Assembly: GCA_900314165.1 (NCBI GenBank)
Contig: OMUE01000032.1
Span: 1 to 11,398, forward strand
DNA length: 11,398 nucleotides
DNA from: an uncultured Acidaminococcus sp.
Lineage (GTDB): Bacteria; Bacillota_C; Negativicutes; Acidaminococcales; Acidaminococcaceae
Direction: 5' to 3'
Shown: positions 5,927 to 11,398 of the stretch, piece after piece
How the letters are laid out: the number at the start of each line of letters is the position of its first letter
Numbering within the stretch: the stretch's first letter is position 1
Program-made: the position numbers and the translations under genes
The notes under the pieces: model-generated
The model's input: the letters and a program-made list of their open reading frames with translations, nothing else
Told to the model about the DNA's origin: nothing
Database searches by the model: none

Positions 5927-7036
5927 ATGACCGATACCTCTGTTGCCTACAAGTGTCCCAACTGCGGCGGGCCCCTGGAATTCCAGCCGGGGGCAAGCCA
6001 GGTGGTCTGTCCCTACTGCGATACCAAACTGGACGTGGCCCAGATGGAAGCCCTCTTTGCCCGGCAGCAGGAACGGGCGGCAGCCGCCCAGGAAGCAAAG
6101 GAAGAACGCTGGAATACGGAGATGGCCGGCAAGGAATGGAGCACGGAAGAAGCTTCCGTCCTGAAAGCCTTCACCTGTTCCGCCTGCGGTGCGGAAATCG
6201 TCTGTGACGAAAACACCCTGGCCACGGAATGCTGCTACTGCGGGAATCCCACCATGATGCCCAACCGTTTCAGCGGCATGCTGAAGCCGGATTACGTGAT
6301 CCCCTTCACCAAGACCAAGGACGATGCGGTGGCGGCCCTGAAGGAATTCTACAAGGGCAAGCGCCTGCTGCCGGCGGCCTTTACGGCCAACAACCGGGTC
6401 CAGGACATCCAGCCCATGTACGTGCCCTTCTGGCTCTTCGATTCCAAAATCCATGCCAGTGCCGACTTCCAGGGGGAAGACGACAATGTAATGGAAACCA
6501 GCGATGAGATCATTACGGAAACCCGGGTGTTCCAGTGCATCCGCAGTGGCCGGATGAGCTTCCATAAGATTCCGGTGGACGGCTCCAGCAAAATGGACGA
6601 TACCTATATGGAAAGCATCGAACCTTTCGATTATTCCCAGATGGTGCCCTTCAGCCCGGCCTATCTCACCGGTTTCCTGGCGGACAAATACGATGTGGAT
6701 GCGGAAGCTTCCGTGCCCCGGGCTGATGAACGGGTGGAACGGTCCGCCGTAGGGGTGCTGGAAGAAACCGTCAAGGCCAGGGGCTATGACCGGACCATCC
6801 TCAAGGACAGCGTGGTCCGGAAGGATGAAGACCAGGTGGCCTATGCCCTGGCTCCGGTGTGGATCCTGACCACCCGGTATCAGGACAAACCCTACACCTT
6901 TATGATGAATGGACAGACCGGGAAGATGGTGGGGACACTGCCCTATGACAACCAGAAATCCCTGATGTATATGGGGGCTGTGGCGGCCATCCTCACACCG
7001 GCCCTGTATTTTGTGGCAAAGATGTTCTTGACGTAA
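5927..7036 (+). CDS. ydjG: YdjG-like zinc-ribbon membrane protein (TFIIB-type zinc ribbon)
   Basis: This 369-residue protein opens with a zinc ribbon, KCPNCGG...VCPYCDT (C10, C13, C28, C31), then a charged Gln/Ala/Glu helix (about 43-62, possibly coiled), then a second ribbon, CSACG...CCYCG (C84, C87, C102 or C103, C105). A middle domain (about 120-330) contains PDYVIPFTK, YVPFWLFD and VWILTTRY, as in proteins annotated 'TFIIB-type zinc ribbon-containing', including B. subtilis YdjG. Residues about 346-367 form one C-terminal transmembrane helix, so the ribbons should face the cytoplasm. AGGAGGT lies eight bases before the ATG at 5927; the in-frame GTG at 5921 is too close to it. The gene sits between the SPFH gene (18 bp) and the TPM gene (10 bp). 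The function is probably a membrane partner of the SPFH protein; it is not a transcription factor on this evidence. Confidence 0.83.
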   Translation: MTDTSVAYKCPNCGGPLEFQPGASQVVCPYCDTKLDVAQMEALFARQQERAAAAQEAKEERWNTEMAGKEWSTEEASVLKAFTCSACGAEIVCDENTLATECCYCGNPTMMPNRFSGMLKPDYVIPFTKTKDDAVAALKEFYKGKRLLPAAFTANNRVQDIQPMYVPFWLFDSKIHASADFQGEDDNVMETSDEIITETRVFQCIRSGRMSFHKIPVDGSSKMDDTYMESIEPFDYSQMVPFSPAYLTGFLADKYDVDAEASVPRADERVERSAVGVLEETVKARGYDRTILKDSVVRKDEDQVAYALAPVWILTTRYQDKPYTFMMNGQTGKMVGTLPYDNQKSLMYMGAVAAILTPALYFVAKMFLT

Positions 7037-7046
7037 GGAGGTCATC

Positions 7047-7808
7047 ATGAAGAAGTTACTGCGCATCCTGGCACTCCTGGTGCTTCTGGTGGGCATGGCC
7101 GTTTCCGCATCGGCAGCCTCTGCCCTGGTGCTGGATCAGGCTGATCTCCTGCGGCCCCAGGAAGAGAAAGTCCTCCAGCAGTCCCTGGACCAGGTGAGCC
7201 AGAAATATCAGGTACGGCTGGCGGTGGTCACGGTGAAAAGCACCGGAAACGTGAAACCCGGAGAGTTCGCCAATGTAATGCTGGACAAGATCAAAGACAG
7301 CAAGCTCAAGGGAAATATGGTGCTGCTCCTGTCCATGAAGGATCGGGACTGGTACATTTCCACCGACAACGGCATGCGGAAAATGATCACCGACAAAGCC
7401 GGTATCAAGGCCCTCAGCGGAAAATTCCTGCCGGCCCTGAAAAAGAACAACTATCCGGAAGCCTTCGGCCAGTATGCCAAAGGGGCGGATGAACTGCTGG
7501 CCTACTACCAGAAAGAAGGGAAGCCCTACGATCCTGCCAATGCCTTCAATCCTCTGGCCCTGGCCATTGCCGCTGCGGTGTCCCTGGGCATCGGGTTCCT
7601 GGTGCGCCGGATCCTCATCGGCCAGATGAACAATGTGATGCCGGCCCTGGAAGCCGGGGTCTATCTGGACCGGGACAGCTTCCAGCTGGAAGAAAATGCG
7701 GACAACTACCTGTACATGACTGTCCATCGCAAGCCGAAGAAGAGCCGCGAAAGCGCCAAGGCCGACAGTACCGATGAGGATCATGGGGGCGGCGGCGGAA
7801 AGTTCTGA
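7047..7808 (+). CDS. ydjH: YdjH-like TPM-domain membrane protein
   Basis: The 253-residue product has a signal peptide or N-terminal membrane segment (1-24, LLRILALLVLLVG, ending SASA). A TPM domain follows (about 27-155), opening LVLDQADLLRPQEEKVL and continuing through YQVRLAVVTV, NMVLLLSMKDRDWYISTDNGM and the FLPALKKNNYPEAF helix. A second membrane helix covers about 168-187, and the protein ends in a charged tail and GGGGGKF, a glycine-rich end typical of the family. The TPM domain should lie outside the cytoplasm and the tail inside. TPM proteins have been linked to acid phosphatase activity in plants and to membrane or photosystem upkeep; the bacterial role is unsettled. Length matches B. 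subtilis YdjH (about 250 residues). Start supported by AGGAGGT six bases before the ATG. It closes the ydjI-ydjG-ydjH-like trio, and the next gene is only 12 bp away. Confidence 0.87.
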   Translation: MKKLLRILALLVLLVGMAVSASAASALVLDQADLLRPQEEKVLQQSLDQVSQKYQVRLAVVTVKSTGNVKPGEFANVMLDKIKDSKLKGNMVLLLSMKDRDWYISTDNGMRKMITDKAGIKALSGKFLPALKKNNYPEAFGQYAKGADELLAYYQKEGKPYDPANAFNPLALAIAAAVSLGIGFLVRRILIGQMNNVMPALEAGVYLDRDSFQLEENADNYLYMTVHRKPKKSRESAKADSTDEDHGGGGGKF

Positions 7809-7820
7809 AAAGGAGGAGCC

Positions 7821-8816
7821 ATGAAAAGAAAGGATGTCCGGAGACCGCTGGTCTGCCTGTGCCTCATGGCTTTTCTCACCGGCCTGCCGGTCCTGGCCGG
7901 GGCTTCCGGCGGAGAAGGAATCTATGGCCGGGAACTGGACACCCTGTATGATATGATCCAGGGAGGCAGAGACCCTGACGCTTATGGAGAGGACCGGGAG
8001 GACCTGGTGGCTGTCTGGGAAGGGATCCGGGAACTGTCCCCGGCCCAGGGGCTGGAACAGGTGAAGTATCAGCTGTTGGACTGCAACGGGGACGGGGAGC
8101 CGGAACTGCTGACGGGCCAGGACGACCGGATCACCAATCTGTTCACCATCCGGGACGGCCGGCTCCACCGGGTGTTCAGCGGCCTGTACCGGAACGCCTG
8201 GTATCCCCTGGGAAAGGGACGGTTCCTGAACCAGGGGTCCGGGGGCATCGGTCTTGCCATACTGGGAGAGTACCATCTGGACGGGGACGGGAATCTGGTG
8301 TGCGAAAACTGTTATTTCACCAACTGGGATCCTGTCAGGGAAAAAGAGGAAGTGTACTGGAACACCCTTGGCATTCCGGACAGAGCCCTGTCGGAGAAAC
8401 AGGCCATGACACCGGGGCAGTTCCAGCAACTGCAGGCAAACCTGATGGGCAAGGTGGAAAAACTGTCCTGGCAGTCCCTGGCCCGCCGGGGCAAAGGGAG
8501 TGTGGAGCTGTCCCTGACCCAGGTCAGTGAGTTTGGCGAACCCATGCTGGCGGTGACTCCCAGAGAGAGATTGGAGGATGTGCACCTGCTCACTCTCCAG
8601 GTGGCGGAGGTCAGTGACAGCGGTCAGGTGACCTGGCAGGTGGAAAAGGATGAACCATTGGGAAATCTGGAACCGGGCAGCCGGTACAATTATCCCATAC
8701 ATCTGGAAGGGACGGCCCGGGCCACCGGCCTGTCCTATTACGACCGGAAGGGGTATCATCGGAAGATCCTCCAGATCAGCGGAAAAGACGGCAGCCTGGT
8801 GGTGCGGGAGGAATAG
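7821..8816 (+). CDS. Exported protein with calcium-loop-like motif, function unknown
   Basis: I do not recognise a named family for this 331-residue protein. It has a signal peptide (about 1-28; basic start, hydrophobic core, LAGA cleavage region). The clearest motif is LLDCNGDGEPELL, where D87, N89, D91 and E95 fit the D-x-N-x-D-G-x-x-E loop of EF-hand/dockerin-type calcium sites; D154-G-D156-G-N158 is a second, shorter acidic loop. Such a loop followed by 'EL' is common in exported proteins of gut Firmicutes. The C-terminal half is beta-rich. AAGGAGG lies just before the ATG, and the gene is 12 bp after the TPM gene and 14 bp before the beta-helix gene, so it is almost certainly co-transcribed with both. 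A paralogous-looking acidic loop occurs in the small protein at 9659-10174. A role at the cell surface or in the periplasm is inferred from the signal peptide only. Confidence 0.82.
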   Translation: MKRKDVRRPLVCLCLMAFLTGLPVLAGASGGEGIYGRELDTLYDMIQGGRDPDAYGEDREDLVAVWEGIRELSPAQGLEQVKYQLLDCNGDGEPELLTGQDDRITNLFTIRDGRLHRVFSGLYRNAWYPLGKGRFLNQGSGGIGLAILGEYHLDGDGNLVCENCYFTNWDPVREKEEVYWNTLGIPDRALSEKQAMTPGQFQQLQANLMGKVEKLSWQSLARRGKGSVELSLTQVSEFGEPMLAVTPRERLEDVHLLTLQVAEVSDSGQVTWQVEKDEPLGNLEPGSRYNYPIHLEGTARATGLSYYDRKGYHRKILQISGKDGSLVVREE

Positions 8817-8830
8817 GGAGGTGACAGTTG

Positions 8831-9631
8831 ATGAAACGGATCGGTAAATTATGGACGGACCTGATACGGGCTCTGCTGCTGTGTCTGGTCCTGGTTCTGG
8901 GGCTGACGGCCGGGGGGTTTGCTGCTCCCCGGAAAACCGTCCTGGTCCACAATGTCAAGGAAATGATGGAGGCCCTGGATGACCATACGGAAGTCATCCT
9001 GGCACCGGGCCGCTATAACCTGTCCACCTGGCTGGCCAGCACCGCTGCGGGGCAGGTGATCCACAGATTCCCCTGGAATCCCATGAGCCCTCCAGGCCTG
9101 TATATGGCCTATGAGGACCTGGAGCTGGCCGGATTCCAGGATCTCACCATCCGGGGCCAGGATACGGAGAAGATCACGGCAGAAATCGTAACAGAGGATC
9201 CCTATACTCCGGTGCTGCATTTCCGGAACTGTCAGAACTTCCGGCTGGCCCATCTCCGGGTCGGCCATTCCCTGCAGGCTGGCCGCTGCAGCGGAGCCGT
9301 ACTGAAACTGGATCTGGTGCAGGACGCAGGGCTGGAAAATCTGGACCTGTACGGGTGCGGGACCTATGGGTACGAAGCCCTGGGCTGCGAAAGCGTTACT
9401 CTCCGGGACAGTGTGATCCGCAGCTGCACCTATGGCCTGATCAATGCCATCGAGTGCAGGGATATGAAGATCATCCGGACCCTGTTCAAAGACACCAGCA
9501 CCAATCTCCCCCTTTTCACCGTGGCCCAGTCCCGGCTGGAACTGATCGACTGTACCTTCAAGAATGTCCAGGGAAGGATCAATGATATGGACCTGGCAGG
9601 AGGAACCGTGAGCCAGATGGTTGAAAGGTAA
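8831..9631 (+). CDS. Exported right-handed parallel beta-helix protein
   Basis: The 266-residue protein has a signal peptide (1-32, LIRALLLCLVLVLGL core, GFAA end). The mature part begins with a TVLVHNVKEMMEALDDHTEVILAPGRY-like opening (split here: TVLVHNVKEMMEAL, then EVILAPGRYNL), the usual first coil of pectate-lyase-like beta-helices. Repeating coils of about 20-24 residues run from about 98 to 250, each with a short strand such as LTIRG, FRLAHLRVG, LENLDLYGCG, VTLRDSVIRSC, MKIIRTLFKD and LELIDCTFKN. Seven cysteines (134, 153, 176, 186, 199, 209, 241) fall in or near turns. Proteins with this fold often bind or cleave polysaccharides, but no catalytic residues can be assigned. ATG 8831 has GGAGGT eight bases upstream; the TTG directly before it is in frame but less likely. 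It is 14 bp from the preceding gene and 27 bp from the next. Confidence 0.84.
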   Translation: MKRIGKLWTDLIRALLLCLVLVLGLTAGGFAAPRKTVLVHNVKEMMEALDDHTEVILAPGRYNLSTWLASTAAGQVIHRFPWNPMSPPGLYMAYEDLELAGFQDLTIRGQDTEKITAEIVTEDPYTPVLHFRNCQNFRLAHLRVGHSLQAGRCSGAVLKLDLVQDAGLENLDLYGCGTYGYEALGCESVTLRDSVIRSCTYGLINAIECRDMKIIRTLFKDTSTNLPLFTVAQSRLELIDCTFKNVQGRINDMDLAGGTVSQMVER

Positions 9632-9658
9632 AGAGAGCCGAAGAAGGGAGGGGGAACA

Positions 9659-10174
9659 ATGGATGGATCCATTAAAAAACGTGCCGCCTGGGGACTGCTC
9701 GTTCTGTTGTTGGGAGCGGCTCCGGCTCTGGCCTGTGAACGGGACCTTCCCCACAGACATGAGTGGCCTGTCGGTGTCTCTGAACCCCGGCCCCTGGCCC
9801 CCGGTGCTCTCCGGTACCAGCTCCAGATCCTTCTGGCCAACCGGGAACAGTGGGACCGGGTCCCCCAATGGGACGGTCTGGTGAACATCGCCGTGCTGGA
9901 TATGGACTGGAACGGTGAGCTGGAAATCCTGGTCAATGCCGAAGGAGAGGGCAGGGACCAGGGCTATGAGGTACAGCCAGAGACCGGGAAACTGAAGAAA
10001 ATCCCCGAACAGCAGTTGTACAGATCCCTGAACAATCTCCTGAGAGCTCCGGCCTGGTTCACCATCATGCCGGAAAAGCGGCAGGACTGGCTGCAGAAAG
10101 ACCCTGCCCACGTGATCCATATGCTGCGGGACAGCTATGAGAACTATGCGGGGATCAAAGAAGGGTTTGGTTAA
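9659..10174 (+). CDS. Small exported protein with acidic-loop motif, function unknown
   Basis: This 171-residue product has a signal peptide (about 1-26; KKR start, LLVLLLGAAPALA core and cleavage region), then C27 right after the likely cleavage site. The preceding residues (ALA-C) loosely resemble a lipobox, so lipidation is possible. The central feature is VLDMDWNGELEIL (D81, D83, N85, E89), a D-x-D-x-N-G-x-x-E loop like the one in the protein at 7821-8816, which suggests the two are distant relatives or share a calcium-binding element. The C-terminal part is helical, with conserved-looking Trp and Tyr residues. GGGAGGGGG sits seven bases before the ATG. It is the last gene of the plus-strand run, and its TAA overlaps the stop of the convergent porin gene, with no terminator visible. 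The family is not recognised. Confidence 0.75.
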   Translation: MDGSIKKRAAWGLLVLLLGAAPALACERDLPHRHEWPVGVSEPRPLAPGALRYQLQILLANREQWDRVPQWDGLVNIAVLDMDWNGELEILVNAEGEGRDQGYEVQPETGKLKKIPEQQLYRSLNNLLRAPAWFTIMPEKRQDWLQKDPAHVIHMLRDSYENYAGIKEGFG

Positions 10175-11304
10175 AAATACGCCGTTACGCTGGTCCCCAG
10201 GACCCACTCCCGGAAATCCCGGGTGAAGGGTCCTGTTTTTCTGTTCTGGAGCCGGAATCCTTCTATGGCCCAGACCAGTCCGGGAAATACCACATAGTCC
10301 ATCCGGGCGCCCCAGCCCCGGAACCCCTGGCGCTGGAAGAATCCCGTATCCCCGTCCATGGTGTGGTACAGGATGCTGGACTGGGGCTGGTCGTAATACC
10401 GGAGCCAGGTTTCCCAGGTGCCGCCCTTCCGCTCATCCAGTTCCCCGTAGGTCACTGCGGCCACAAAGCCGGTTTTCCGCTCCCGGTATCCGTCCCGGCC
10501 CTGGGAGCCTTTGGACCCCAGCAGTTCCAGGTCGAAAAGCCAACGGTCCCGGGGCTGGTATTCCAGCCGGGTGGTCCAGATCTGCTGCCGGTCGAACCCG
10601 GTGCCGCTGGCCCCCGGTTCCAGTCCCGGCTGCTGGAGGGCCGGCAGGCTGGCAGGCAGGGACTGGCGGGTCCGGAAATCCAGGAAGGCGGACCGGAGGT
10701 TCAGCTTTCCCAGCTGCTTTTCTTCCAGGGCAAACCAGCCGGTCTTCCGATGCAGGTTGTCGTTTCCGGTGGTCTGGCCGGCAAACAGGGTGATCCGGCC
10801 GCCTGGATCCGTATTCTTCCCAAAGCTGGTACGGATCCCGTCCACCCGTTTGTCGATGACATTCCCGTCCATGAGATACAGGTTGAACCGGCCCAGTTCC
10901 CATTTGGTGTGGCGGTTTTCGTGCTGGAGATAGGCCCGGGACAGGGTGGGATGGTGGTCCTGGGTGTGGTCCTTGTCGTTCCGTTTGTCTTCGATCATGA
11001 ATTTCAACTGGGTATCCTGGCTGGTATGGACCACCGGGAACAGCCGCAGCCGCCGCTGGAGCAGGAACACATCCTGATCCGTCCGGGGCCAGCGGCTTTT
11101 TTTCAGGTTGGCGGGGGTCCGGGCGGCAAACCGGCCCTTGCCGTAGAGATACCGGTAGTCCCCGTGGAGTTCCAGCCAGGGGGTGTTCCGCTGTTCCTGT
11201 TTTTCCGGAGGATCGGCCTGGGAAGGGTCCACCGGGGCCCCTTCGCCCGGAGAAACCGGGAGAGCCAGAAAAAATACGAAAGCAAGCCAGAACGGGAAAG
11301 CCAT
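10171..11304 (-). CDS. Putative outer-membrane porin / beta-barrel protein
   Basis: This 377-residue protein has a signal peptide (about 1-23; FWLAFVFFLAL core, GEGA end), then a short Pro/Glu-rich stretch and an array of amphipathic beta-strands with aromatic edges: WLELHGDYRYLYG, FLLQRRLRLFPVV, QLKFMIEDK, WELGRFNLYLMDG, GRITLFAGQT, LRSAFLDFRT, LEYQPRDRWLFDLELLG, WETWLRYYDQ. The final residues, TSVTAYF, end in phenylalanine, the classic signal read by the BamA insertion machinery. The strand pattern fits the 'putative porin' proteins of Negativicutes; the substrate is unknown. There is no SLH domain. The ATG at 11304 has AAGGTG six bases upstream; the GTG at 11313 lies inside that ribosome site and is rejected. 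It has its own promoter (11335-11364). Its stop overlaps the stop of the plus-strand gene at 10172-10174. Confidence 0.8.
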   Translation of the reverse strand: MAFPFWLAFVFFLALPVSPGEGAPVDPSQADPPEKQEQRNTPWLELHGDYRYLYGKGRFAARTPANLKKSRWPRTDQDVFLLQRRLRLFPVVHTSQDTQLKFMIEDKRNDKDHTQDHHPTLSRAYLQHENRHTKWELGRFNLYLMDGNVIDKRVDGIRTSFGKNTDPGGRITLFAGQTTGNDNLHRKTGWFALEEKQLGKLNLRSAFLDFRTRQSLPASLPALQQPGLEPGASGTGFDRQQIWTTRLEYQPRDRWLFDLELLGSKGSQGRDGYRERKTGFVAAVTYGELDERKGGTWETWLRYYDQPQSSILYHTMDGDTGFFQRQGFRGWGARMDYVVFPGLVWAIEGFRLQNRKTGPFTRDFREWVLGTSVTAYF

Positions 11305-11334
11305 GACAGTCACCTTCTTTCTGTTGTTTCTTTT

Positions 11335-11364
11335 ATCATAACAGATGCATGGGCAGGGAGTAAA
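11335..11364 (-). promoter_or_regulatory. Likely sigma-70-type promoter of the porin gene
   Basis: On the minus strand TATGAT (11340-11335) serves as the -10 box and TTTACT (11364-11359) as the -35 box, 18 bp apart. The start would fall near 11328, leaving a leader of about 24 nt that contains the AAGGTG ribosome site. Unlike the two plus-strand promoters, it has a usable -35 box and no copy of the CTGTAC palindrome, so it is probably controlled differently. Confidence 0.5.
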
Positions 11365-11398
11365 GAGCGGCGGGCTGACCAGGTGGGATTTCTGATGC

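Noticed and set aside
4421..7096. Long minus-strand open frame opposite the SPFH and zinc-ribbon genes
   Set aside because: It spans three plus-strand genes with clear family motifs, has no convincing start context, and gives a Gly/His/Phe-rich composition typical of antisense reading.
7056..10207. Two further long minus-strand open frames opposite the TPM and exported-protein genes
   Set aside because: The plus-strand frames have signal peptides, ribosome sites and tight operon spacing; the reverse frames have none of these.

Overview
The window reads as a stretch of chromosome from a Gram-negative-staining (diderm) Firmicute of the Negativicutes, possibly Acidaminococcus-like. The basis is a mix of traits. 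The genes at 4466-7808 match the Bacillus-type ydjI/ydjG/ydjH set, and all genes have strong AGGAGG-type ribosome sites. Yet the minus-strand gene at the right end encodes an exported beta-barrel-like protein ending in phenylalanine, which implies an outer membrane. The genus is a guess. I see no rRNA, tRNA, CRISPR array, transposase or phage gene.

Layout. (1) 1-302 is non-coding: an imperfect GC-rich inverted repeat, an AT-rich palindrome, short heptanucleotide repeats, a strong terminator, then a palindromic operator and a -10 box. (2) 303-3020 is a two-gene operon for an exported nucleoside hydrolase and an exported UshA-type 5'-nucleotidase. Together they could strip phosphate from extracellular nucleotides and then split the nucleosides into base and ribose. 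(3) 3021-3246 repeats the plan of region 1: terminator, heptanucleotide repeats, a second terminator, the identical operator and a -10 box at the same distance. (4) 3247-10174 is a run of seven same-strand genes: a lipoprotein, then after a 190-bp gap with a possibly folded leader an SPFH protein with four zinc ribbons (YdjI-like), a zinc-ribbon membrane protein (YdjG-like) and a TPM-domain membrane protein (YdjH-like). These are followed by three exported proteins of unknown function: one with a calcium-loop-like motif, a parallel beta-helix protein, and a small one with a similar acidic loop. The last six are 10-27 bp apart and look co-transcribed. (5) 10171-11304, minus strand, is the putative porin, convergent with region 4; the two stop codons share one TTAA.

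Main biological reading (inference). In B. subtilis the YdjG/H/I proteins work with the phage-shock protein PspA at the membrane. Here the trio has no PspA gene beside it and is instead followed by three exported proteins, so this may be an envelope-maintenance system adapted to a two-membrane cell. The most interesting non-coding signal is the 21-bp sequence shared by both promoters. It holds a perfect 7-bp-arm palindrome exactly 22 bp upstream of a TAN3T -10 box in each case, with no recognisable -35 box. This is the geometry expected of a CRP/FNR-type activator site, and it would place the nucleotide-salvage operon and the lipoprotein/ydj operon under one regulator.
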